Positions 26,099 to 35,814 of a stretch of DNA of 64,000 bases are shown here, in pieces; position 1 is the stretch's first letter; every line of letters begins with the position of its first letter. The DNA comes from Janthinobacterium agaricidamnosum NBRC 102515 = DSM 9628. Its GTDB lineage: Bacteria; Pseudomonadota; Gammaproteobacteria; Burkholderiales; Burkholderiaceae_D. The notes below the pieces were generated by a model. That model was given only the letters and a program-made list of their open reading frames with translations, made no database searches and was not told where the DNA came from. The translations under genes and the position numbers were made by a program. Where the stretch lies: assembly GCF_000723165.1 (NCBI RefSeq), contig NZ_HG322949.1:2413497-2477496 (forward strand). Reading direction: 5' to 3'.

Positions 26099-27510
26099 AG
26101 GATTTTCCCCGGATTCATGATGCCGAGCGGGTCGAGCGCCTGTTTGACGGCGCGCATCAGCTGCAATTCCAGCGCCGATTTGTAATGCGCCAGGTCGGCT
26201 TTTTTCAGCGCGCCGATGCCGTGTTCGGCTGAAATCGAGCCGCCGAACGCATCGACGCTGTCGTGCACCACGCGGTTGATGGCCTCCTGATTGCCGAGGA
26301 AATCGCGGTCGCGCATGCCGTCCGGCGGCGCCACGTTGTAATGCAGGTTGCCGTCGCCCAGGTGGCCGAAACACACCATCTGCGAACCGGGGAAGGCCTC
26401 GGCCAGTTGTTGATCCGTGACGGCGATGAAGTCGGCGATGCAGGAAATCGGCAGCGAGATATCGTGCTTGATATTCTTGCCGGCCGCCGCCTGCGCTAGC
26501 GGTATGTGTTCGCGCAATTGCCACAAGCCGTCCGATTGCGCCACCGAACTGGCGACCACCGCGTCTTCGATGATGTCTCCTTCCAGCGCCGCGCCGATAC
26601 TGCTTTCCAGCAATTCGATCGCATGCGCCTCTGACTGGCTGCTCGATAATTCCAGCAGCACATATTGTGCGTACGGCGTGGCGAATGGCCGCGGCAGTTG
26701 CGGGTAGTGTTTTGCCACCAACTCCAGGCAAAATTGCGACATCAATTCAAAACCGGTCAGGCTGGCGCCGCAATGGTCTTGCATCAAGGTCAGCAATTGC
26801 AGCGCGTGGGCCGGCGACGGCAGCGCCGCCAATGCCGTGATGCACGCCTTCGGCTGCGGATACAGTTTCAGCACCGCGCCGGTGATGATGCCCAGCGTGC
26901 CTTCGGCGCCGATATACAGGTCGCGCAAGTCGTAGCCGGTATTGTCCTTGCGCAAGCCGCGCAAGCCGCTCCAGATCTCGCCTTGCGGCGTGACCACTTC
27001 CAGGCCCAGGCACAGTTCGCGGGTATTGCCGTAACGCAGTACGGCGGTGCCGCCGGCATTGGTCGACAAATTGCCGCCGATGGTGCAACTGCCTTCGGCG
27101 GCCAGCGACAGCGGGAACAAACAACCGGCCGCCGCCGCCGCTTCCTGGATATGTTGCAAGATGCAGCCGGCATCGACGGTGACGGTGCGGTTGACCGGGT
27201 CGAGCCGCCGTATCGCATTCAGGCGGGCCAGCGACAGCACCACGGCGGTGCCGGCCGCGTCGGGAATGCTGCCCAGCACCAGGCCGGTATTGCCGCCTTG
27301 CGGCACCAGCGGCACTTGCCACTGCGCACAGGCCCGCACCACCGCCGCCACTTGTCCGACTGATGCCGGGCGCAGCACCGCCAGCGCCTTGCCGGTGAAA
27401 CGGTCGCGCCAGTCGGTCAGGAAGGGCGCCATGTCGGCGGCGCTGGTCAAGACATGGGGCTCGCCCAGCGCCGCGCGGCAGGCGGCAAGAAAGGATGCGG
27501 TATCGCTCAT
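26095..27510 (-). CDS. FAD-binding oxidase of the GlcD/D-lactate dehydrogenase type
   Basis: A flavoprotein of 471 residues that should oxidise a 2-hydroxy acid. The FAD domain contains LVPQGGNTGLVLGSIPD, AAAAGCLFPLSLAAEGSCTIGGNLS and the ADGNLH-like GHLGDGNLHYNV in the C-terminal half. EHGIGALKKADLAHYKS near the C-terminus is the family's signature, and it ends with DPLGIMNPGKIL. Substrate (D-lactate, glycolate or 2-hydroxyglutarate) cannot be told apart by eye. Both ends overlap neighbouring genes, so it is inside an operon. Confidence 0.93.
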   Translation of the reverse strand: MSDTASFLAACRAALGEPHVLTSAADMAPFLTDWRDRFTGKALAVLRPASVGQVAAVVRACAQWQVPLVPQGGNTGLVLGSIPDAAGTAVVLSLARLNAIRRLDPVNRTVTVDAGCILQHIQEAAAAAGCLFPLSLAAEGSCTIGGNLSTNAGGTAVLRYGNTRELCLGLEVVTPQGEIWSGLRGLRKDNTGYDLRDLYIGAEGTLGIITGAVLKLYPQPKACITALAALPSPAHALQLLTLMQDHCGASLTGFELMSQFCLELVAKHYPQLPRPFATPYAQYVLLELSSSQSEAHAIELLESSIGAALEGDIIEDAVVASSVAQSDGLWQLREHIPLAQAAAGKNIKHDISLPISCIADFIAVTDQQLAEAFPGSQMVCFGHLGDGNLHYNVAPPDGMRDRDFLGNQEAINRVVHDSVDAFGGSISAEHGIGALKKADLAHYKSALELQLMRAVKQALDPLGIMNPGKIL

Positions 27511-27911
27511 TTGGTGATGGTCGCCTTGTTGATTTTATCGAGTAATTCCTTGGCCATGCGCTTGGCGGCTTTCTTATACGGACGCAGGTACAGCAGGGCG
27601 CAGATAAAATAGATGCACACCAGAATGGTTTCACCCCAGGCCATGAAGGCCGATTTGCTGCTGGTGTCGCTGTAGGCGCGCACCACGCCTTCGGTGAAAT
27701 AGAGCAAGATCACCATCGACGACCATTGCAGCGTGTACACGTCGCGCTTGATCACGCCGACCAGCGGGATCAGCAGCGGCGCCGCTTTCAGCGCCACCCA
27801 GGAACCGCCCGGATGCAGCGGCGCGACGACGATTTCCCACAACAGGCACCAGACGATCAGGATGAGCAGGCTGCCCATGGCGCCCCAGTGGAAATATTTG
27901 TGCATAGTCAT
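27507..27911 (-). CDS. DUF2069 membrane protein
   Basis: A membrane protein of 134 residues with about four helices and a Lys-rich C-terminal tail (KKAAKRMAKELLDKINKAT). It matches DUF2069, which is commonly found next to wrbA in betaproteobacteria. ATG 27911 is chosen because it lies 13 bases after the wrbA stop and starts right before MHKYFHWGAMGSL. Longer frames would run into wrbA. The stop overlaps the start of the FAD oxidase gene. Confidence 0.85.
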   Translation of the reverse strand: MTMHKYFHWGAMGSLLILIVWCLLWEIVVAPLHPGGSWVALKAAPLLIPLVGVIKRDVYTLQWSSMVILLYFTEGVVRAYSDTSSKSAFMAWGETILVCIYFICALLYLRPYKKAAKRMAKELLDKINKATITK

Positions 27912-27924
27912 TTCTGCATAGTCA

Positions 27925-28596
<672 letters not shown>

Positions 28597-28600
28597 TTAC

Positions 28601-29977
28601 ATGTTTTCAAAAAATATACAGCCATTTATTAAATACATTTTACGAAACTGCAAACTGGGAATTTCCGCATTGCGCGGCCTGTCATGGCCGCAAGTGCGCG
28701 ATCTGATCCAGTTTGCACGTCGCCGCGTGCGCGAAGAAAGCTTGCCGCAAGTGGCAGGCAGCCTGACTTTTGCCACGGTATTTGCGCTGGTGCCATTATT
28801 AACGCTGGCACTGGCGATTTTCACCACTTTCCCATTATTTGATACATTTCGCCAGGCGCTGGAACAATATTTTATCCAAAGCGTCATGCCTAAAGGGATA
28901 TCCAATACCATCCTCGGTTATCTGACCACCTTTGCCTCGAAGGCGACGCGCTTGTCGGCGGTTGGCGCGGTGGCGCTGATTTTTACGTCGGTGACGATGA
29001 TGGGCCTGATCGAACGGGTCTTCAACCAGATCTGGCGCGTGCGCAAGCAGCGCCGCTGGACCAGGCGCATGCTGGTGTACTGGGCCATCGTCACGCTGGG
29101 ACCGTTGCTGGTCGGTATTTCGCTGACCGTCACGTCGCAAGTGTTCCTCGCCACTAGCGGCCTGGTCGGCCCGCTGCCGCTGCTGGGCGCGGTGTTTTAC
29201 ACGCTGGTGTCGGTGACGCTGACGATGGGCGCGTTCACCTTGCTGTACATGGCCGTGCCGAACCGCGATGTCGACTGGCATGACGCGGCGTGGGGCGGGC
29301 TGGTGGCGGCGATCGCGTTTGAAATCGCCAAGCGCGGTTTCGGGATATTCATCCAGCAATTTCCCACTTATTCGCGGATTTATGGCGCATTGGCGGCCTT
29401 GCCGCTGTTCCTGGTGTGGATATACCTGAGCTGGATGATCACGCTGGTCGGCGCCCTGATCGTCGCCGCGTTGCCGGTGGTGAAATACGAGCGCTGGTGG
29501 TACGAGGCGGCGCCGGGCAGCGAATTTGTCGACGCCATCGCCATATTAAAAGTGTTGCACACGGCTTGCCATTGCGGCGATAGCGCGCTGGTCAGTTCCG
29601 GCGCGATACGCGACAGCACCCGGCTGGGCTTCGAGGAAATGGGCATGCTGCTGGAAAAGATGGTGGCCCAGGGCTGGGTCGGCCGCGTCAATGTCGACGG
29701 GCCGGTGCGGGTGCAGTGGGGCAAGCGTATCAGCGACGGTTCCGATCACTGGGTGATGCTGGGCAATATGAACCGCATCACGCTGGCCGACGTCTACCGT
29801 TTATTCGTATTTGGCGGCATGCCGGTGAATGCCGGTTATCCGGCCGGCTCGACCGACGAGCGCGACCTGATCGCCAGCCAGGAAGCGGCCCGGCTGGCCG
29901 GACAAGTCGAAACGGCCGTCGAGCAGGGCTTGGGACAAACCCTGGCGCAGCATTTTGGCGCAGTGCGCTGCGCCTGA
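28601..29977 (+). CDS. YihY/UPF0761 family membrane protein
   Basis: A polytopic inner-membrane protein of 458 residues of the YihY (BrkB-like) family. The N-terminal ESLPQVAGSLTFATVFALVPLLTLALA is the family signature. Five more helices follow to about residue 300, including WHDAAWGGLVAAIAFEIAKRGF and YGALAALPLFLVWIYLSWMI. The last 160 residues are soluble and include a winged-helix-like segment (about 305-380). It is divergent from wrbA, with which it shares a 64-bp region. ATG 28601 is preferred; a TTG nine bases earlier is possible. Function is unproven. Confidence 0.9.
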   Translation: MFSKNIQPFIKYILRNCKLGISALRGLSWPQVRDLIQFARRRVREESLPQVAGSLTFATVFALVPLLTLALAIFTTFPLFDTFRQALEQYFIQSVMPKGISNTILGYLTTFASKATRLSAVGAVALIFTSVTMMGLIERVFNQIWRVRKQRRWTRRMLVYWAIVTLGPLLVGISLTVTSQVFLATSGLVGPLPLLGAVFYTLVSVTLTMGAFTLLYMAVPNRDVDWHDAAWGGLVAAIAFEIAKRGFGIFIQQFPTYSRIYGALAALPLFLVWIYLSWMITLVGALIVAALPVVKYERWWYEAAPGSEFVDAIAILKVLHTACHCGDSALVSSGAIRDSTRLGFEEMGMLLEKMVAQGWVGRVNVDGPVRVQWGKRISDGSDHWVMLGNMNRITLADVYRLFVFGGMPVNAGYPAGSTDERDLIASQEAARLAGQVETAVEQGLGQTLAQHFGAVRCA

Positions 29978-29980
29978 TTT

Positions 29981-30787
29981 TTACTGTCCGACGGCAAACC
30001 CGTACAGCGTATCGAGCACGCTATCCGGCTGTTCCGCCATCATCGCATGGCCGCTGTCGAGCATCACCACTGTGCCGTGGCTGATGGTGGAGGTCAGTAA
30101 CTGGCTCGATCTGGGCGGCGTCATCATATCGTATTGGCCGAGCATGAACAGCGTCGGGCATTGCGCCGCCCTGGCCGCCGCCTGACCGCCCGTGTAAGCG
30201 TTGCAGGCGCACAAGTCGGTATGCAGCACATTATCCGGGTTGATGTGCGCGATGCGCTGCTGCAAGCGCCGCGCGCCGCCCATCGTGTAAAAGCCGGGAC
30301 CCGGGAACGCCGGCTTTTGCGCGATCGACGCATGCGACCAGATGGTGATCATGTCGATCGCGCCCGGTTCATCGGTCTTTGCCGCGTCCAGCAAGGCATC
30401 GGACACGCGCATCGGATAAGCCGCCCCCAGCAGCGCCAGGCGGCTGACCCGTTGCGGCGCGACCAGCGATGCCTGCAGCGCGATCAGCGCGCCCATGCTG
30501 TGGCCGACCAGCAGCGCCTGCTCGATACCGGCCGCATCCAGCAAGGCCAGCAGCCAGACCGCCAATGCCTCGACGCTGGTCTTGGCCGCCCCCTTGCTGC
30601 GGCCATGACCCGGCAAGTCGGGCGCCAGCACATTCCAGCCGTGATGGGCGAAATAGCGGGTTTGCAAGGCCCACACCGAATGGTCGTTTTGCGCGCCGTG
30701 GAGGAAGACGGCGCTCGGCTGGGCCGGATCAAACGGTTTGCCGCCGCTATAGCAATAGGCGTCCACGCCTTCTACCTGATACAGCAT
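29981..30787 (-). CDS. Alpha/beta hydrolase
   Basis: A soluble hydrolase of 268 residues. Oxyanion region FLHGAQNDHSVW, then the nucleophile elbow VGHSMGALIA (Ser about 95), the acid in MLGQYDMMTPP and the histidine in LDSGHAMMAEQP are all intact. The catalytic histidine is near 247. It lies one base after the metY stop and is probably co-transcribed. The substrate is unknown. Homoserine O-acetyltransferase is also alpha/beta, but it lacks this motif pattern. Confidence 0.88.
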   Translation of the reverse strand: MLYQVEGVDAYCYSGGKPFDPAQPSAVFLHGAQNDHSVWALQTRYFAHHGWNVLAPDLPGHGRSKGAAKTSVEALAVWLLALLDAAGIEQALLVGHSMGALIALQASLVAPQRVSRLALLGAAYPMRVSDALLDAAKTDEPGAIDMITIWSHASIAQKPAFPGPGFYTMGGARRLQQRIAHINPDNVLHTDLCACNAYTGGQAAARAAQCPTLFMLGQYDMMTPPRSSQLLTSTISHGTVVMLDSGHAMMAEQPDSVLDTLYGFAVGQ

Positions 30788-30788
30788 G

Positions 30789-32099
30789 TCACGCCCCTTT
30801 CTGCGACAGTTTCAAGGCGCGCGCCAGATCGTCGATCAAGTCGTCCGCATCTTCCAGGCCGACCGACAGGCGCATCGTGCCTTCTGTAATGCCGGCGGCG
30901 GCCAATTGTTCGCCGGGCACCCGGAAATGGGTGGTCGAGGCCGGATGGATCACCAGCGACTTGGCGTCGCCGACATTGGCCAGGTGCGAGAAAATGTTCA
31001 AGCTATCGACAAAACGCCGGCCCGCCGCGCGGTCGCCGTGGATGTTGAACGAAAACACCGCGCCGCAACCTTTCGGCAACAGCGTCTGGGCCAGTGCGTA
31101 ATCCGGATGCGATTCCAGTTCCGGATACGATACGGACGCCACCGCCGGGTTGGACAGCAGGAATTGCACCACCTTGCGCGTGTTGGCCACGTGGCGGTCC
31201 ATGCGCAAGCCCAGCGTTTCGATGCCTTGCAGGATGGCAAAAGCGTTGTGGGGACTCATCGCGGCGCCGAAATCGCGCAAGCCTTCGCGCCGCGCGCGCA
31301 GCGCAAACGGCGCCACCGTCGACTCCTCGGCGAACACCATGCCATGGAAACCGTCGTACGGTTCGCACAATTCGGCAAAACGGCCGGTCTTGTCGTACGC
31401 CGCCTGCCAGTCGAACGTGCCGCCGTCGACCAGCAAACCACCGATCGCGGTGCCGTGGCCGCACAGGAACTTGGTGGCCGAGTGGTACACCAGGTCGGCG
31501 CCATGCTCGAACGGCCGCAACAGATACGGCGTGGTGAAGGTCGAGTCGAGCAGCAGCGGCAGATGGTGTTGATGCGCGATGGCGGCCACTTGCGGGATAT
31601 TGAGCACATCCAGTCCGGGATTGCCGAGGGTTTCGGCGAACAGCACCTTGGTGTTCGGCCGGATCGCCGCCTGCCATGCATCGAGGTCGCGCGGATCGAC
31701 GAAGGTGGTCGCTATGCCGAAGCGCTTCAAGGTGTAGGCGAGCAGGTTTTGCGAACCGCCGTACAGGGCGCGCGACGCGACGATGTGCGAACTGGCGCCG
31801 GCGATGGTGCTCAAACCCAGGTGCAGCGCGGCTTGCCCGCTGGCGGTGGCGATGCCGGCCACGCCGCCTTCGAGCGCGGCGATGCGTTCTTCCAGCACCG
31901 CGTTGGTCGGATTCGAGAGACGCGTATAAACGTGGCCGGCGCGCTCCAGATTGAATAGCGACGCCGCGTGGTCGGAATCCTTGAAGGCGAACGACGATGT
32001 GAAATACAGCGGCGTGGCGCGCGCGCCGGTGGCTGGATCGGGCGCCGCGCCGGCATGCAGCGACAAGGTGTCAAAACCGGGATATTTCGGACCGCTCAT
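30789..32099 (-). CDS. metY: O-acetylhomoserine sulfhydrylase / aminocarboxypropyltransferase
   Basis: A PLP enzyme of 436 residues in the Cys/Met gamma family. It forms homocysteine from O-acetylhomoserine and sulfide. Motifs include FTSSFAFKDSDHAASLFN, the YTRLSNPTNAVLEERIA segment, ASGQAALHLGLSTIA, and the Schiff-base lysine in YHSATKFLCGHG. The C-terminal RLSVGLEDADDLIDDL is typical. ATG 32099 has GGAG seven bases upstream; a TTG 15 bases earlier is less likely. Length and motifs favour MetY over MetB or MetC, though MetZ cannot be fully excluded. Confidence 0.9.
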   Translation of the reverse strand: MSGPKYPGFDTLSLHAGAAPDPATGARATPLYFTSSFAFKDSDHAASLFNLERAGHVYTRLSNPTNAVLEERIAALEGGVAGIATASGQAALHLGLSTIAGASSHIVASRALYGGSQNLLAYTLKRFGIATTFVDPRDLDAWQAAIRPNTKVLFAETLGNPGLDVLNIPQVAAIAHQHHLPLLLDSTFTTPYLLRPFEHGADLVYHSATKFLCGHGTAIGGLLVDGGTFDWQAAYDKTGRFAELCEPYDGFHGMVFAEESTVAPFALRARREGLRDFGAAMSPHNAFAILQGIETLGLRMDRHVANTRKVVQFLLSNPAVASVSYPELESHPDYALAQTLLPKGCGAVFSFNIHGDRAAGRRFVDSLNIFSHLANVGDAKSLVIHPASTTHFRVPGEQLAAAGITEGTMRLSVGLEDADDLIDDLARALKLSQKGA

Positions 32100-32304
32100 T
32101 GCTGTCTCCGCCAAATTGTCATCGTGGCAAATGCTACCGTGATTCGGGTCGTAACAGAAGAGTATTGGCGAGTATTGCCGCGCTTATCGTCGCGATCATC
32201 GTTGGAGGTGCTATGATGGTTGGTCAGCGATATCAGCAAGCGGTGAAATCCTGGGCTTTTGACGATCTGTCGTTATGTACGTCCACCAGGAAAGAAGTGC
32301 CGCC

Positions 32305-32925
32305 ATGCCCCCATTATCCTCCGACGCCATCGGCGCCGCGCTGACGCTGGCGCTGACCGACGGCTTGACCGCACATGGCTGGTCGCAACAAAATTTTTTC
32401 CTGCCCGACGATTTGACACTGGAACTGGCCGCGCAATGCCGCCTATTGCAGCGCGCTGGCGGCTTGACACCGGCGGCGGTGGGCCGTGGCGCGGCGCGGG
32501 CAGTGCAAGCCGGCATCCGCGGCGACAGCATACAGTGGCTCACGGCAGGTCAGTCGGCGGCCTGCGACCGTTACCTGCTCTTGATGGAAAGCTTGCGGCT
32601 GGCGCTGAACCGGACGCTGTTCCTCGGCCTGGACGACTACGAAAGCCATTTCGCGTGGTATGCGCCGGGCGCGTTTTACGCCCGCCACCTGGACCGTTTC
32701 CGCGACGATAACAAGCGCACCGTGTCGGTGGTGATTTACCTGAATCCCGATTGGCAAGCGGGGCAGGGCGGCGCCTTGCGCCTGTTTCCCGCAGGCGCAA
32801 GCGCACTCGACATTGCGCCGCAAGGCAGCCGCATGGTGCTGTTCCTGTCGGCCGACATGGCGCACGAAGTGTTGCCGGCCACGCGCGACCGGCTATCTTT
32901 GGCTGGCTGGTTCCGGCGCCGCTAA
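32305..32925 (+). CDS. 2OG-Fe(II) oxygenase (prolyl 4-hydroxylase-like)
   Basis: A soluble dioxygenase of about 206 residues. The iron triad is visible: H-x-D in ARHLDRFRDD, a distal His in MAHEVLPATRDR and the 2OG-binding Arg shortly after, followed by SLAGWF. Between them VVIYLNPDW and GGALRLFP are core strands of the fold. It resembles the small P4H-like group whose targets are unknown. ATG 32305 is chosen; ATG 32275 in frame is also possible, neither with a strong ribosome site. Confidence 0.85.
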   Translation: MPPLSSDAIGAALTLALTDGLTAHGWSQQNFFLPDDLTLELAAQCRLLQRAGGLTPAAVGRGAARAVQAGIRGDSIQWLTAGQSAACDRYLLLMESLRLALNRTLFLGLDDYESHFAWYAPGAFYARHLDRFRDDNKRTVSVVIYLNPDWQAGQGGALRLFPAGASALDIAPQGSRMVLFLSADMAHEVLPATRDRLSLAGWFRRR

Positions 32926-32934
32926 CACTGCGCT

Positions 32935-33432
32935 TTAACCGTTAAAGGCGCGCCGCAACGCGGCGATATCGAGCTTCTTCATCCGCATCATCGCCGTCAT
33001 CGCGCGCCCGGCCTTGACCGTATCGGGATCGGTCATGATCTCGATCAGCGCTGTCGGCACGATTTGCCATGACACGCCGAACTGGTCCTTGAGCCAGCCG
33101 CACTGCTTGGCGTTCTGGTCGCCGCCCTCGGACAGCTTGTCCCAGTAATGGTCGACTTCTTGCTGCGAATCGCAACTGACCTGGAAGGAAATGGCTTCGC
33201 TGAATGTGAACAGCGGGCCACCGTTCAGGCCGCTGAATCGCTGGCCGTCGAGTTCGAACACCACCAGCATCACGCTGCCGGGCTGCTGGCCATGCTGTTC
33301 ACGGCCGGCTTCGGTATAGCGTGACACCTGAGTGATTTTCGAATTGGGGAAAATGCCGGTATAAAAGTTGGCCGCCTGTTCCGCATTGCCGTCGAACCAC
33401 AGGCACGGACTGATTTTCTGTACGCTGCGCAT
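32935..33432 (-). CDS. VOC-family protein (PhnB-like)
   Basis: A small protein of 165 residues starting MRSVQKISPCLWFDGNAEQA, the typical PhnB-like/3-demethylubiquinone-methyltransferase-like VOC start. It has NFYTGIFPNSKI, FELDGQRFSGLNGGP and the aromatic core KQCGWLKDQFGVSWQIVP, and ends in MRMKKLDIAALRRAF. VOC folds bind a metal for varied reactions. No specific activity can be inferred. It is convergent with the oxygenase gene. Confidence 0.9.
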   Translation of the reverse strand: MRSVQKISPCLWFDGNAEQAANFYTGIFPNSKITQVSRYTEAGREQHGQQPGSVMLVVFELDGQRFSGLNGGPLFTFSEAISFQVSCDSQQEVDHYWDKLSEGGDQNAKQCGWLKDQFGVSWQIVPTALIEIMTDPDTVKAGRAMTAMMRMKKLDIAALRRAFNG

Positions 33433-33651
33433 GATGTTTCTCCTGGTCTAGACTTTCTTGACGGGGAAGGACAGCGCTCATGCTGCCACCGAATCGGCCG
33501 GGCGGCAAGGGCGATTCGATTGCGCCGCTGGCGGCCGCAAGTGCTGGATTTGATGTCGCACAAGACTGGATTTTTCGCCGGGCATAGGCTACATTCACCA
33601 CTAAGGCTTACAATAACTAAAAAACCCATTCACGCGGACAGGACGGCCAAA

Positions 33652-34110
33652 ATGAAAGTATCCGAAATTCTCCAAGTTAAAGGTAATATCCTTTACACAG
33701 TCACGCCCGACCATCCGCTGCTCGACGCGGCCAACACGATGGCGGAAAAAGACATCGGTTCGCTGGTGGTCATGGAATATGGCGACCTGGTCGGCATGCT
33801 GACGTTCCGCGAAGTGATCAAGGCCTTGCATGCGCACCAGGGCTCGGTGGCTGGCGCCGGCACCGTGCGCAAGCATATGGATGACCATCCGATCACCGTG
33901 ACTCCCGATACCGAAGTCAATGAAGTGCGCCGCATCATGCTGGAAAAACATGCACGCTACTTGCCGGTGATGAATGCCAAGACCTTGCTGGGCATTATCT
34001 CGTTTTACGACGTGGCGCGCGCCGTGCTGGAAGCGCAAAGCTTTGAAAACAAAATGCTCAAGGCGTATATCCGTGACTGGCCGGCTGAAGCGTCGGAAGC
34101 GACGGATTAA
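33652..34110 (+). CDS. CBS-domain protein
   Basis: A small soluble protein of 152 residues made of a tandem CBS pair. The first CBS is about 10-70 (TPDHPLLDAANTMAEKDIGS, LVVMEYGDLVGMLTFREV). The second is about 78-135 (TPDTEVNEVRRIMLEKHARY, LPVMNAKTLLGIISFYDV). CBS pairs bind adenine nucleotides and act as energy sensors or regulators of partner proteins. It stands alone with an AGGA ribosome site and its own terminator, so the partner is unknown. Confidence 0.92.
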   Translation: MKVSEILQVKGNILYTVTPDHPLLDAANTMAEKDIGSLVVMEYGDLVGMLTFREVIKALHAHQGSVAGAGTVRKHMDDHPITVTPDTEVNEVRRIMLEKHARYLPVMNAKTLLGIISFYDVARAVLEAQSFENKMLKAYIRDWPAEASEATD

Positions 34111-34137
34111 GCAAACGCATATTTTATCTGTTTCATC

Positions 34138-34166
34138 AAAAACGCCGGTATCAACCGGCGTTTTTT
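34138..34166 (+). terminator. Rho-independent terminator of the CBS gene
   Basis: Stem AAAAACGCCGGT, loop ATCA, stem ACCGGCG, then TTTTTT. Confidence 0.92.
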
Positions 34167-34441
34167 ATTTCTGATGAATAATCATTCATCAGGAAGATGT
34201 AATTTTATTAATAACATCTAATAAAATACCCGGGGCCGCAACCAGCGCTGACTGCGAATTCCTTGCAGCGCATCCGGTGCTGCTCCGTATAAATCAATTT
34301 CATTTTCCAGGCACTACCCGGCCTGAGCCGAGTGCCGTCGCCATGGCGCAATTATCGTCATCAGCTTTTTCTAGTGTTTTTATATCGCATATGATATGAT
34401 CGGAACCGATGTAAATAACCGACTGAAAGCGAGCGCCTACC
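34167..34441. promoter_or_regulatory. AT-rich region with two palindromes before the acetamidase gene
   Basis: No gene is visible. The region becomes AT-rich and contains two dyads: ATATC (34382-34386) with GATAT (34393-34397), and ATCGG with CCGAT around two bases (34399-34410). They lie 30-60 bases before the ATG at 34442, where a repressor site would overlap the promoter. No adjacent regulator gene is present. Confidence 0.45.
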
Positions 34442-35770
34442 ATGACCATGATTTCTAACGATGTCCCTGCAGCAGCTGTTTCCGTGCTCAGGGTCGATAC
34501 CTACACCACCGGCCTGATCGGTCCAAGCCAAACCATGCTGGGGCCGCTGGCCGATGGCGGAACCTTGATTACGGGAACGCCGCCGGGTTGCTGGGGGCCG
34601 ATGATCACGCCTGCCTTCCAGGGCGGCCATGAAGTGACGCAACCGGTCGCGATCGCCGGGGCCGAAGTCGGCGACGCCGTGGCGCTGAAAATTACCCGCA
34701 TGCGTGTCACGTCGGCGGCGACCTCGTCCGGCGTGATGAAATTTGTCGATGGCCGCTATCACGGCGATCCTTTCGTATCGAAATTCTGCCCGGCATGCGG
34801 CACCGAGCATCCGGCCAGCCATGTCGAAGGAATCGGGGAGGAGGCGATCCGCTGCACGCATTGCAATGCCGAGGTGAGCGCCTTCCGCTTCAGCCACGGC
34901 TATGTCATCGTGTTTGACCAGGCCAATCAAGTGAGTCTTACCGTCAATCAGCAGGTCGCCGATACCCTTGCCGGCAAGGCATCCGCGATGTCGGCGCTGC
35001 CGGAATTTTCCGCCCAGCACTCCATCCTGTCGCTGGCGCGCGCCGACATCCCGGGCGTCGCCGCGCATATGCGGCCGTTCCTGGGAAACATCGGCACCAC
35101 GCCGTCGCGCGATTTGCCGGACTCGCATAACTGCGCCGATTTCGGCCAGTACCTGGTCGGTGCGCCGCACCGCTATGGCATGACGGAAGACGAACTGCAT
35201 CGGGCCAAGACCGATGGCCACATGGATACCAATTCCGTGCGCGAAGGGTGCATCCTGATTTGTCCGGTGAAGGTGCCCGGCGCGGGGGTGTATATGGGCG
35301 ATATGCATGCGCAGCAGGGCAACGGCGAAATTGCCGGGCATGCCAGCGACGTTTCCGGCGAAACCGAAGTGCGCGTGGAAGTCATCAAGCACTTGGCCAT
35401 CGATGGTCCTATCCTGCTGCAAAACCTGGATGATCTGCCGCCGATGGCCCGGCCGATGACGGCGCAGCAGCGCGCCGCAGTGAAGGAGCTGGGGCAGCGC
35501 TGGGGCCAGCACGAAATCGAGGCCAGCGGACCATTGACCTTCATCGGTAGTGGCCTCAACTTGAACGCGGCCACCGAAAACGGCTTGCGGCGCGCCGCGG
35601 CGGCCACCGGCCTGCCTTACGACGAGGTACTCAACCGTGCCACAATCAACGGCTCGATTGACATCAGCCGGCTGCCAGGCACGGTGCGCGTCACCTTCCT
35701 GTGTCCGATGCCTATCCTGGACCGGATGGGCATCGGCCACCTGGTGCGGGAGAAATACAATCTGGAATAA
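34442..35770 (+). CDS. Acetamidase/formamidase family protein with zinc-ribbon insert
   Basis: An amidase of 442 residues of the FmdA/AmdA family, which hydrolyses short amides to ammonia and an acid. The family's early motif GPLADGGTLITGTPPG is present. HNCADFGQYLVG, VYMGDMHAQQGNGEIAGHA, the metal-binding core, and TVRVTFLCPMPILDRMG are also present. Residues 116-141 form a C-x2-C ... C-x2-C pair (Cys116, Cys119, Cys138, Cys141), a zinc-ribbon-like insert that is not typical of the family. Two palindromes precede the gene. The next gene is convergent. Confidence 0.88.
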   Translation: MTMISNDVPAAAVSVLRVDTYTTGLIGPSQTMLGPLADGGTLITGTPPGCWGPMITPAFQGGHEVTQPVAIAGAEVGDAVALKITRMRVTSAATSSGVMKFVDGRYHGDPFVSKFCPACGTEHPASHVEGIGEEAIRCTHCNAEVSAFRFSHGYVIVFDQANQVSLTVNQQVADTLAGKASAMSALPEFSAQHSILSLARADIPGVAAHMRPFLGNIGTTPSRDLPDSHNCADFGQYLVGAPHRYGMTEDELHRAKTDGHMDTNSVREGCILICPVKVPGAGVYMGDMHAQQGNGEIAGHASDVSGETEVRVEVIKHLAIDGPILLQNLDDLPPMARPMTAQQRAAVKELGQRWGQHEIEASGPLTFIGSGLNLNAATENGLRRAAAATGLPYDEVLNRATINGSIDISRLPGTVRVTFLCPMPILDRMGIGHLVREKYNLE

Positions 35771-35814
35771 GGCCGGAGTCTTTCCGTTTTGTCAGGCGCT
35801 CTGAGCCGTACCCG

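Noticed and set aside
30789..32300. SAM or other methionine riboswitch before metY
   Set aside because: The leader is short and no conserved riboswitch core could be recognised.
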